Under the pieces are notes generated by a model that did no database searches, was not told where the DNA came from, and saw nothing but the letters and a program-made list of their open reading frames with translations. Below, one piece after another: positions 1-5,375 of a DNA stretch of 8,640 nt. The DNA is from Spartobacteria bacterium (GTDB taxonomy: Bacteria > Verrucomicrobiota > Verrucomicrobiae > Chthoniobacterales > UBA6821), in the NCBI GenBank assembly GCA_003136515.1, contig PLEU01000164.1:1170-9809 (forward strand). Direction: 5' to 3'. Positions within the stretch are counted from its first letter, which is position 1; each line of letters starts with the position of its first letter. The position numbers were made by a program, and so were the translations under genes.

Positions 1-1
1 A

Positions 2-21
2 GCAGCCGCAAAAACGGCTGC
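2..21. terminator. GC-rich hairpin, likely end of an upstream transcript
   Basis: The arms GCAGCCG (2-8) and CGGCTGC (15-21) are perfectly complementary around the six-base loop caaaaa. No T-run follows on the + strand (cctatctctc), so it is not a textbook intrinsic terminator in that direction. It may still end or protect a transcript from a gene lying before the window. For a − strand transcript the region after the stem falls outside the window. Confidence 0.4.
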
Positions 22-94
22 CTATCTCTCAAATCACCCATTCAAAACAGCGGGGAGCCTAAATTAAGACTAACTGGCGCCACTTAAACATATC

Positions 95-241
95 ATGTTA
101 TACAAAAATTCCCTTATCTTTACACTCGCGTGGGTATTTTTCTCTCTCTCAGGGTACAGTTTGGGAGGATTTATCAATGTGCTTCCTGCACTTGCGATCA
201 TCATAGTCTTAATGCGCTTTGTGCTGGGCCGTCCTCTTTAG
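95..241 (+). CDS. Lmo0937-like (DUF5670) small two-helix membrane protein, 48 aa
   Basis: This short ORF starts ATG at 95 and stops TAG at 239-241. The peptide begins MLYKNSLIFT and is almost wholly hydrophobic. A first membrane helix spans about residues 6-20 and a second about 25-42, with a basic tail RFVLGRPL. The central stretch GYSLGGFINVLPALAII follows the pattern of the Lmo0937/DUF5670 family (a G-Y/F-x-L-G-G-x-I turn between two helices), whose members are usually close to 50 aa. The family's function is unknown; its genes often sit near other small stress-associated genes, which fits the neighbours here. No Shine-Dalgarno sequence is visible before the ATG. The next gene starts 20 nt downstream, so the two could share a transcript. 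The call rests on family recall plus length and topology. Confidence 0.72.
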   Translation: MLYKNSLIFTLAWVFFSLSGYSLGGFINVLPALAIIIVLMRFVLGRPL

Positions 242-261
242 GTATTAAATTTATTTAACCG

Positions 262-483
262 ATGAAAACAACTCCTCTCATCGCTGTTTTTTTAATAATC
301 TTAGGTGTGATGATCTTTGCCTATAAGGGCGTGACGTACACAACCCGGGACAAGACAATGGATTTTGGTCCCTTTCAGGTATCGACCGAACAAAAACACA
401 CGATTCCTTTCGCCCCTATTGCGGGGATAACCGTGCTGATTGGCGGAGCGGTTTTGCTGATATTAAGCTTTAAGAGTAAATGA
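262..483 (+). CDS. Small two-helix inner-membrane protein, 73 aa
   Basis: The protein has a membrane helix at about residues 5-20, a polar middle containing GVTYTTRDK and DFGPFQV, and a second helix at about 52-70 ending in a basic tail FKSK. The YTTR-x-K-x-x-D-x-GP pattern and the IPF/IPL-P segment before the second helix resemble a widespread family of about 70-aa membrane proteins of unknown function, sometimes labelled DUF3185; I am not sure of that label. The middle loop should lie in the periplasm or cytoplasm between two antiparallel helices. It starts at ATG 262 without an obvious Shine-Dalgarno sequence, 20 nt after the 48-aa protein, and its stop codon overlaps a hairpin at 482-501. 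No catalytic residues are evident and no function can be given. Confidence 0.75.
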   Translation: MKTTPLIAVFLIILGVMIFAYKGVTYTTRDKTMDFGPFQVSTEQKHTIPFAPIAGITVLIGGAVLLILSFKSK

Positions 484-501
484 CCTTTGATGCGAAAGGT
501 C
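482..501. other. 7-bp perfect hairpin at the stop of the 73-aa gene
   Basis: The arms GACCTTT (482-488) and AAAGGTC (495-501) pair perfectly around the loop gatgcg. The stem begins inside the TGA stop of the upstream gene. It covers the possible early starts TTG 487 and ATG 490 of the next gene, but leaves ATG 520 free. No T-run follows on the + strand, so a weak attenuator or mRNA-stabilising hairpin is more likely than an intrinsic terminator. Confidence 0.4.
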
Positions 502-519
502 ATTAAAACAACTGAAAAT

Positions 520-1062
520 ATGAATATTCTTAAAGAGGCAATTGTGAAGTCTGGATTTTTATTTCTAATATTTTGCACTACTGCATTTCTCTTAGGCTGT
601 GCCTGCTCGCCAGGAATTGGCATGATGCTGGATTCAGAAGCTTCAGGCCATCATATTATAGTGCGGCTAGATAAGCAGAAGGCATATTTATACAAAGGGA
701 ATATGGTGGTTGGTATTTCACCAGTCTCTACCGGACGTGAAGGCTATAATACTCCTGCCGGAAGCTATCATATTCTTTCAAAAGACTTAAATCATCGTTC
801 CAGCGTTTACGGAGCCTATGTCATAAATGGGAAAATTATTCAGTCGGGTGTTGATGTACACACAGACCCTTGTCCATCCGGGGCAGATTTCGTTGGTGCT
901 CCGATGCCGTACTACCTTCAGATAGCACCGGCCTATGGATTGCATGCTGGTTATCTCCCTGGCTACCCCGCTTCCCATGGATGCATCCGCCTCCCGGAAG
1001 TCTGGGCGAGACGATTTTACTATGCATCTCAGGTTGATACACCTCTGGTGATCTATCGTTGA
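520..1062 (+). CDS. L,D-transpeptidase (YkuD domain) lipoprotein, 180 aa
   Basis: This is a peptidoglycan-modifying L,D-transpeptidase predicted to be anchored as a lipoprotein. From ATG 520 the N-terminus has lysines, a hydrophobic core at about 12-24 and a lipobox LLGC with the lipidated cysteine at residue 27. The YkuD domain follows at about 40-180: a first strand HHIIVRLDKQKAYLYKG, an STGREGYNTPAG segment typical of the family, then the active-site region with His142 (HAGYLPGY) and SHGCIRLP, where Cys155 (codon 982-984) is the nucleophile. Family members form 3-3 crosslinks or attach proteins to peptidoglycan; which of these applies here is unknown. Earlier in-frame starts exist at TTG 487 and ATG 490, but both lie in a hairpin and would give a long n-region, so 520 is preferred. 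No good Shine-Dalgarno sequence precedes any of them. A second YkuD gene lies at 7077-8048. Confidence 0.9.
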   Translation: MNILKEAIVKSGFLFLIFCTTAFLLGCACSPGIGMMLDSEASGHHIIVRLDKQKAYLYKGNMVVGISPVSTGREGYNTPAGSYHILSKDLNHRSSVYGAYVINGKIIQSGVDVHTDPCPSGADFVGAPMPYYLQIAPAYGLHAGYLPGYPASHGCIRLPEVWARRFYYASQVDTPLVIYR

Positions 1063-1084
1063 TTAGAAGATGGACTAAGTGATC

Positions 1085-1172
1085 ACCAGCACCGGTAGGA
1101 GAACACCCCATGGTGATGGGTCTGCTGGTTGACTAGAATTATAAAAGCGAAATGAAACTTACTCTAACCAGC
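1085..1172 (+). promoter_or_regulatory. Leader with two competing hairpins before the DUF883 gene
   Basis: ACCAGCA (1085-1091) pairs perfectly with TGCTGGT (1123-1129), enclosing an inner hairpin CCCAT (1107-1111) / ATGGG (1116-1120) with loop ggtg. The same central arm, read as GCTGGTT (1124-1130), pairs perfectly with AACCAGC (1166-1172), and TGCTGG also matches CCAGCA at 1173-1178. The two long stems cannot form together. The element lies between the YkuD stop (1062) and the DUF883 start (1209). It could be a terminator or stabiliser for the first transcript, or an attenuator-like leader for the second. No T-run follows either stem, so function is only inferred. Confidence 0.3.
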
Positions 1173-1208
1173 CCAGCATAAGCCTTGCCCTGACAAACAG
1201 AAAATCCA

Positions 1209-1520
1209 ATGACAACACCATTCGAAACCCTCCAAAGGGATATCAATCAGCTTAAAAAGGACGGAGAGGAGCTCCTAAGCGCCGGCAATCGTGTAATTTC
1301 GGACAAAAAGGATGATTTTTCCAACCAACTTGATTCGGGCAAGGAGCGGGGAAGAGCGCTCTATCGTCTTGTTCGCAAGAGGGGTGTCGAATGTGGTGAA
1401 TCTGTTGAGCAGGAATTTCAGGCACATTCTCTGCGCTATCTTGCCATTGTTGCTGGGATGAGCGCACTGGTTGGATTTGTGATCGCTAGCAGTTGTAACT
1501 CCCGCTTCACATCTAAATGA
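1209..1520 (+). CDS. DUF883 (ElaB/YqjD-like) membrane-anchored protein, 103 aa
   Basis: The first 75 residues are charged and helix-forming (for example LQRDINQLKKDGEELLSAG) and are followed by one C-terminal membrane helix at about 76-95 (RYLAIVAGMSALVGFVIAS). This layout, a long amphipathic helix with a tail anchor of the VAGMSALVGFV type, is that of the DUF883 family containing E. coli ElaB and YqjD. In E. coli those are stationary-phase inner-membrane proteins reported to bind ribosomes. The usual terminal arginine pair is missing; the protein ends NSRFTSK after an unusual SSC. The gene starts at ATG 1209 and its TGA overlaps the ATG of the next gene (ATGA, 1517-1520), so the two are probably translationally coupled. 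Expression in stress or stationary phase is inferred from the family only. Confidence 0.7.
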   Translation: MTTPFETLQRDINQLKKDGEELLSAGNRVISDKKDDFSNQLDSGKERGRALYRLVRKRGVECGESVEQEFQAHSLRYLAIVAGMSALVGFVIASSCNSRFTSK

Positions 1521-1927
1521 GCCAACTAAATTCCGTTCCTGCCTTTGGTTTAAAAAAGGGGGCTTTGATGCTGCATGGCGTCGGTATAGGTACCGTCACT
1601 CGGCGGATGGTCTTTCAACGAGCCGTTGAGCTCTCCGCTATAAATGGAGGTTCTTACAAGTCTATTACAAAAAATGATTGGGATCAGGCAAAGCGAGAGT
1701 TGACCGGAGAACCGGATCTCGATCCGATCGAGACGATTCTCGAATCAGCTCCTGAATCGGAACGATGGGATCCCATTTACGGGTCGAATGGCTCTATGGC
1801 ACCGTCTTCATCAAGTGAAGACGAGGATCAGGAAGGCCATAGTGATAGCGCAAAACTCGTTGAAGCGGGAATTAGTGAAGCCGCCCATGACCAGATGCTT
1901 CAGGTAACCCGGTCTAGGCAGACATAA
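1517..1927 (+). CDS. Acidic DUF2934-like hypothetical protein, 136 aa
   Basis: This is a soluble protein with no signal peptide or membrane helix. A compact N-terminal region at about residues 25-65 has the pattern RRMVFQRAVELSAINGG...DWDQAKRELTG. It resembles the short DUF2934 motif (a helix with R-A-x-E-L, then D/E-W-x-x-A-x-R-E-L). The second half is strongly acidic and low in complexity, with ESAPESERWDP and a serine run before EDEDQEG, and then a helical tail ending AHDQMLQVTRSRQT. I recall similar proteins, sharing the TGEP-D-x-DP and SAPESERWDP segments, from Opitutae-type Verrucomicrobiota, but cannot confirm this. The start overlaps the stop of the DUF883 gene by 4 nt, so the two are expected to be co-expressed. 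Function unknown. Confidence 0.7.
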   Translation: MSQLNSVPAFGLKKGALMLHGVGIGTVTRRMVFQRAVELSAINGGSYKSITKNDWDQAKRELTGEPDLDPIETILESAPESERWDPIYGSNGSMAPSSSSEDEDQEGHSDSAKLVEAGISEAAHDQMLQVTRSRQT

Positions 1928-1967
1928 GCGAGCGATGATTTTTAAGTCATCCATCTTATAGACTAGA

Positions 1968-2768
1968 GTGCTTCCAGTGATTGCACGCCTAGGGAAACTG
2001 GCAATCGCTTTTCTTGAAGAGTTGAGCGGGCTAGTCTGGATGCTAAGAGAGACCGGTTCTGAAGTCACAGAGAGTTTTGAACGAAGGAAGGCTCCGCTCA
2101 GTCGGGATCAATTTTTCTTCCAATGCAACCGGGCAGGAGTGGGTTCCATTTTAATGGTGGTTCTTCTTTCTCTATTCATCGGCCTAACCATGGCCCTTCT
2201 TACGGGTTATCAACTCGAAATCTTTGGACTCGTCACCCTAGTTCCCGCCGTCGTTTCAGTCTCGTTTACACGAGAAATGGGGCCGCTCTTTACCGGCATT
2301 GTTTTGGCGGCCCGGATCGGTGCAGCCTACACAGCAGAGCTTGGGGCGATGACCGCCGGGGGTGAGGTGGATGCCCTTGAGGGTATGGGTATCGGGGCGC
2401 TTCGCTATCTGGTAACCCCTAGGATCCTAGCCATCTTTTGCCTCACTCCGTGCCTCAGTGTCATAGCGGTTGTTTCTGGGATCTGCGGAGCGGCTTTTAT
2501 CTCGGATCTGCTGCTCCATATTAGTTACGGTTATTTTTACGATCAGGTTATGACTAACCTTCTCGTTAAAGATCTGATGTCAGGAATGGTCAAGAGTCTC
2601 CTGTTCGGAGGCATCATCGGTGTCATTGCCTGTTATAAAGGGATATCCATGAGTGGTGGAGCGGTGGGAGTGGGCAACGCAACGACACAAAGTGTCGTTG
2701 CATCAATCTGTACGGTGATCGCCTTTGATTCCATATGTAACATCATCATGATCACATTTTTCCCATGA
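1968..2768 (+). CDS. mlaE: MlaE-family ABC transporter permease, 266 aa
   Basis: This is the inner-membrane permease of an Mla-type (MCE) ABC transporter that moves phospholipids between inner and outer membranes. After an N-terminal amphipathic segment come about five hydrophobic segments between residues 55 and 266. The family hallmarks are clear: SFTREMGPLFTGIVLAARIG, then AAYTAELGAM and VDALEGMGIGALRYLVTPR, which is the coupling-helix region contacting the ATPase. Its length matches the family (about 260 aa). The start is GTG 1968, the first start codon after an in-frame TAG at 1959-1961; no strong Shine-Dalgarno sequence is seen. The gene ends overlapping the ATPase gene by ATGA (2765-2768). 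It is the first gene of a three-gene operon, so its promoter should lie in the short gap at 1928-1967, although I see no convincing -35/-10 pair there. Confidence 0.93.
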   Translation: MLPVIARLGKLAIAFLEELSGLVWMLRETGSEVTESFERRKAPLSRDQFFFQCNRAGVGSILMVVLLSLFIGLTMALLTGYQLEIFGLVTLVPAVVSVSFTREMGPLFTGIVLAARIGAAYTAELGAMTAGGEVDALEGMGIGALRYLVTPRILAIFCLTPCLSVIAVVSGICGAAFISDLLLHISYGYFYDQVMTNLLVKDLMSGMVKSLLFGGIIGVIACYKGISMSGGAVGVGNATTQSVVASICTVIAFDSICNIIMITFFP

Positions 2769-3532
2769 GCGACGAGGCGCGACCGGTCATCGAAATGCGG
2801 GGTGTAAAACTGAAGTTTAAGGATAGAGTCATATTGAACGGTATAGACATCATCGTGAGAGAGCAGGAGACAAGGGTTATCATGGGGGTTAGCGGTTGTG
2901 GCAAAAGCACCCTGCTGGGCATTCTGCTCGGGCTGCTAACACCGAACGAAGGAACCGTTGATTTCAAGGGTGAAGACATGACGCATCTAAAACGCCGCGC
3001 ACTCAACGAGGTCAGAATGAATATCGGCATGGTTTACCAAAATGCCGCACTGCTAAGCTCTCTTACCATTGGAGAAAATGTCGGACTCCCATTGCAGGAG
3101 TTGACACATAAAAATGCTGGTGAAATTGAATCCATTATCAGTGAGAAACTTGAGCTGGTAGGACTCCTAGATGCAAAGGACGAACTTCCCTCTGAACTCA
3201 GCGGTGGCATGCAAAAAAGAGCGGGCATGGCTCGTGCACTGGCTCTCAATCCTGAGCTGGTGCTTTTTGACGAGCCGACCGCTGGTCTTGACCCGATCAA
3301 CAGTAACTTAATCAATGAGTTGATTATCACGCTGAGAGACAGGGAGAAGGTGACTTCTATTATCGTGACCCACGAAATGGAAAGCGCCTTTGCCCTCGCA
3401 ACACAAATGGCCTTTCTGGATGAAGGAAGGATGATTCTCACGGGAACACCAGATATTTTTCGCAACTCGGAAATTCCGATCATCAGAAAATTTCTTTCAT
3501 CCTACTCGGTTCACAAAATCACGGAGAAATAA
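2765..3532 (+). CDS. mlaF: MlaF-family ABC transporter ATP-binding protein, 255 aa
   Basis: This is the cytoplasmic ATPase that drives the Mla-type lipid transporter. All nucleotide-binding motifs are present: Walker A GVSGCGKST (residues 41-49), the Q-loop at Gln92 (MVYQNAALLSS), the signature LSGGMQKRAGMARAL (145-159), Walker B LVLFDE (165-170) with catalytic Glu170, the D-loop AGLDP and the H-loop His203 (IVTHEM). MVYQ-x-x-ALL-SSLT and SGGMQKR are characteristic of MlaF rather than of general importers. The length is that of the family. The start codon overlaps the permease stop by 4 nt, indicating translational coupling. The end of the gene contains a GGAG sequence (3523-3526) that serves the next gene. 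Nothing is missing or truncated. Confidence 0.95.
   Translation: MSDEARPVIEMRGVKLKFKDRVILNGIDIIVREQETRVIMGVSGCGKSTLLGILLGLLTPNEGTVDFKGEDMTHLKRRALNEVRMNIGMVYQNAALLSSLTIGENVGLPLQELTHKNAGEIESIISEKLELVGLLDAKDELPSELSGGMQKRAGMARALALNPELVLFDEPTAGLDPINSNLINELIITLRDREKVTSIIVTHEMESAFALATQMAFLDEGRMILTGTPDIFRNSEIPIIRKFLSSYSVHKITEK
3523..3526 (+). promoter_or_regulatory. Shine-Dalgarno GGAG supporting the GTG start at 3537
   Basis: GGAG lies inside the last codons of the ATPase gene, ten bases before the GTG at 3537. It is one of the few clear ribosome binding sites in the window. It supports the GTG over any later start for the MCE-domain gene. Confidence 0.55.
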
Positions 3533-3536
3533 AAAA

Positions 3537-4217
3537 GTGCAAATTCACAAAAACGAAGTCACCACTGGAATTCTGGTATTACTCACATTGGGGGCGTTCG
3601 CATTCCTACTAGTTCTCGTTGGCATGCCAGGAGTCCTCAAGCCACTGAACACCTATAGAATCTATTATGACAACGCCAATGGTATTCGCACTGGAGCTCC
3701 CGTGTTGCTAGCAGGGAGGGAAATAGGAAAAGTGAGTGCCCTCCATTCACCTGTGTTGCTGGATCTACGCCCAAGCGGACATCCCGAGGATGAGGTTTCC
3801 ATCGATGTGGAAGTTCCCCGAGATGAACCTATTTATTATGACGTTACTGTGCACCTCACCCAACAAGGCTTGATGGGACAGCCGGTGATCGATTTTGTAC
3901 ACGAAGACGCCGATAGTGGACTGGCGACAAATCATTCTACATTTGTTGGTATGCGAATTCCCGATATCTCAGAATCAGTGTCCAAAAATATGGATAATCT
4001 ATTAGGGCCGAGTTCCGATCTGACAGCCACTATAAGAAATGCCAAAACCTTTACTGAAACACTTAACAATGCACATATCGCCGAGCTAATTAACAATACC
4101 GAGCAATTCACGGACATCCTTAAAAGAGAACCTTGGCGTCTTATCTGGCCAGGAGCGGTTGATGATAACACCAATTTAAAGGCGATTCCAAAACGGAAGA
4201 AGACACGATTTTTCTAA
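3537..4217 (+). CDS. mlaD: MlaD-family MCE-domain lipid-binding protein, 226 aa
   Basis: This is the periplasmic, membrane-anchored substrate-binding subunit of the Mla-type transporter. An N-terminal signal anchor spans about residues 10-30. One MCE domain follows at about 38-125, with the family pattern DNANGIRTGAPVLLAGREIGKV and the GLMGQPVIDF strand that lines the hexameric lipid channel. After it comes a helical segment (about 140-195) and the motif KREPWRLIWP (196-205), which I recall as common near the C-terminus of such proteins outside Proteobacteria. The C-terminus is basic (PKRKKTRFF). At 226 aa it is compact, with a single MCE domain as in E. coli MlaD. It starts at GTG 3537, four bases after the ATPase stop. 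No mlaC (shuttle) or mlaB (STAS) gene follows in the window. Confidence 0.9.
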   Translation: MQIHKNEVTTGILVLLTLGAFAFLLVLVGMPGVLKPLNTYRIYYDNANGIRTGAPVLLAGREIGKVSALHSPVLLDLRPSGHPEDEVSIDVEVPRDEPIYYDVTVHLTQQGLMGQPVIDFVHEDADSGLATNHSTFVGMRIPDISESVSKNMDNLLGPSSDLTATIRNAKTFTETLNNAHIAELINNTEQFTDILKREPWRLIWPGAVDDNTNLKAIPKRKKTRFF

Positions 4218-4328
4218 AAGGCGCAAAATGGTCATCTTATTTCTGCCTAAAAATCATCCGCTTCTGGGGCATCTCGTAGAGTTGGGCATTCACTCCATAG
4301 TCGGGTAGGGCGGCTACCTTGAAGCTCA

Positions 4329-4445
4329 ATGAACATGAAAAGCTATATTTTTCTTGATGTGCTCATGATCCTCACAATCTATTTTGCAGGCTACAACAAA
4401 ATCATTGGTGTAGCAGGGAAGTCGGTGCCAAAGGATGTGACATAA
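4329..4445 (+). CDS. Possible 38-aa hydrophobic peptide or membrane-gene remnant
   Basis: The frame starts ATG AAC ATG at 4329 and stops TAA at 4443-4445. The peptide begins MNMKSYIFLDVLMIL and continues TIYFAGYNKIIGV, enough for one membrane helix (about residues 5-22). The FAG-x-x-K-x-x-GV pattern recalls the first helix of DoxX-type membrane proteins. After the stop the same frame continues with VMVEMLSKAP up to a TAG, reminiscent of what follows that helix in DoxX. It could therefore be a truncated, decayed DoxX-like gene, a genuine small protein, or chance. No Shine-Dalgarno sequence precedes it. This is a weak call. Confidence 0.2.
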   Translation: MNMKSYIFLDVLMILTIYFAGYNKIIGVAGKSVPKDVT

Positions 4446-4515
4446 GTAATGGTAGAAATGCTGTCAAAAGCTCCATCAATAAACTAGGTATGGTTGAGGA
4501 GCATGGATGGAGCAG

Positions 4516-4538
4516 TGAGTGAGGTTCCACCTCACTCA
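4516..4538. terminator. Perfect 10-bp hairpin in the mlaD-DUF892 gap
   Basis: TGAGTGAGGT (4516-4525) is exactly complementary to ACCTCACTCA (4529-4538), with a three-base loop tcc. It is the longest perfect stem I found in the window. There is no T-run on either side, so it is not a canonical intrinsic terminator, but its position 300 nt after mlaD and 190 nt before the next gene suits a transcript boundary or a palindromic protein-binding site. Confidence 0.35.
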
Positions 4539-4730
4539 AGAACGACGACCTAGCGTTGTTAATCCTGCAAAGATCAGCATTTACCTATTTCAGGACATGC
4601 TTGGGAAGTGTAGAATACAGGTAGGGTTTCACCTTATGGAATCTGTTTGGGCATGAGCTAGGATCTATGAGTTGGAAAATAATACTCCTGAACACCCTCA
4701 GAGAATCACTCCTCCGACAAAAAAACGACA

Positions 4731-5267
4731 ATGAACGCACTAAAAACATTATTCCTCGATGAACTGGCTGATCGATATGACTCCGAGAAGCAACTCACAA
4801 GGTCCATGCCCATTATGATCAAACAGGCTACTTGTGATGAATTGCAGTCTCTGATCAAGGATCACCTCCGTGAAACAGAGGGACATGTCAAATCTCTCGA
4901 ACGGGTATTTGAATCTTTCAGCGAAAAACCTAAATCCAGAAAATCTGAAGCGACCATAGGCCTTCTCAAGGAGGGTGATGAATTGAGTGATCGTTTGAAG
5001 GGATCGGATGCCCTCAACGCGGCCCTTATTTCATCAGCACAAAAAATAGAGCATTATGAGATTGCAAGCTATGGTTGTTTGCATGAATGGGCCAAAGTGC
5101 TTGGAAATCGTGAGGCTGAGGAACTCTTGGAAGACATTCTTGAAGAGGAGAAATCTGCAAATGAGAAGCTTATTGAGCTCGCCCGCTGCTGCTGCAATCA
5201 GGAAGCCATCGGTGAAGAGGATTCAGATGAGGCTGTCCTGGTCTCGGAAACTTTGTTCGTAAACTAA
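4731..5267 (+). CDS. DUF892 (YciE/YciF-like) ferritin-like protein, 178 aa
   Basis: This is a cytoplasmic four-helix protein of the ferritin-like DUF892 family, which includes E. coli YciE and YciF and is linked to stress responses; its biochemical role is not settled. Family signatures run in order: LKTLFLDELADRYDSEKQL (residues 4-22), DHLRETEGHVKSLERVF (44-60), the EKPKSRKSEA loop, AQKIEHYEIASYGCL (103-117) and ILEEEKSANEKL (136-147). Glu19, Glu48, Glu107, Glu110 and Glu139/140, with His108, are candidate metal ligands of the diiron type. The odd features are a run of three cysteines at 153-155 (RCCCNQ) and an acidic tail after it. The start is ATG 4731 after an A-rich stretch with no Shine-Dalgarno sequence. 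It appears to be a single-gene unit between a 513-nt gap and a 108-nt gap. Confidence 0.9.
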   Translation: MNALKTLFLDELADRYDSEKQLTRSMPIMIKQATCDELQSLIKDHLRETEGHVKSLERVFESFSEKPKSRKSEATIGLLKEGDELSDRLKGSDALNAALISSAQKIEHYEIASYGCLHEWAKVLGNREAEELLEDILEEEKSANEKLIELARCCCNQEAIGEEDSDEAVLVSETLFVN

Positions 5268-5296
5268 ACAGTTGCAAAAGCCGAGTATCAATCCTG

Positions 5297-5334
5297 ACTG
5301 GCAGAAGTTTACTTTGGTGGAAGCTGATGCCAGT
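5297..5334. other. Hairpin between the DUF892 gene and the DUF5069 pseudogene
   Basis: ACTGGCA (5297-5303) and TGCCAGT (5328-5334) are perfectly complementary, separated by a 24-base loop. It lies 30 nt after the DUF892 stop and 42 nt before the next reading frame. No T-run follows. It may close the DUF892 transcript or be chance. Confidence 0.25.
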
Positions 5335-5375
5335 AAGGGTTGTACTACGAAAGCTTAGAATAACAATCACGATCC

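Larger units (their letters stand above)
4218..4730. other. 513-nt gap without a convincing gene
   Basis: Between mlaD and the DUF892 gene I find only short frames. One at 4228-4308 (26 codons, ten bases after mlaD) matches nothing I know. One at 4329-4445 is a hydrophobic peptide described separately. A perfect 10-bp hairpin lies at 4516-4538. The stretch after it (4539-4730) has many stops in every frame I checked and no recognisable RNA. The gap may contain the 3' end of the Mla transcript and the promoter for the DUF892 gene, but I see no clear promoter boxes. Confidence 0.5.

Noticed and set aside
1129..1145. TTGACT followed by TATAAA as a sigma-70 promoter for the DUF883 gene
   Set aside because: The boxes are only five bases apart instead of about seventeen, and no good -10 lies at the right distance from TTGACT.
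3034..3483. Long open frame on the − strand inside mlaF
   Set aside because: It is serine-rich, matches no family, and lies wholly within a clearly coding ABC ATPase; it is a shadow of that gene's codons.
4228..4308. 26-codon frame ten bases after mlaD
   Set aside because: It is very short, has no Shine-Dalgarno sequence and no recognisable pattern; its place after mlaD is not enough support.
5056..5262. Second + strand frame within the DUF892 gene
   Set aside because: It lies in another frame of a well-supported ferritin-like gene and shows no family features.
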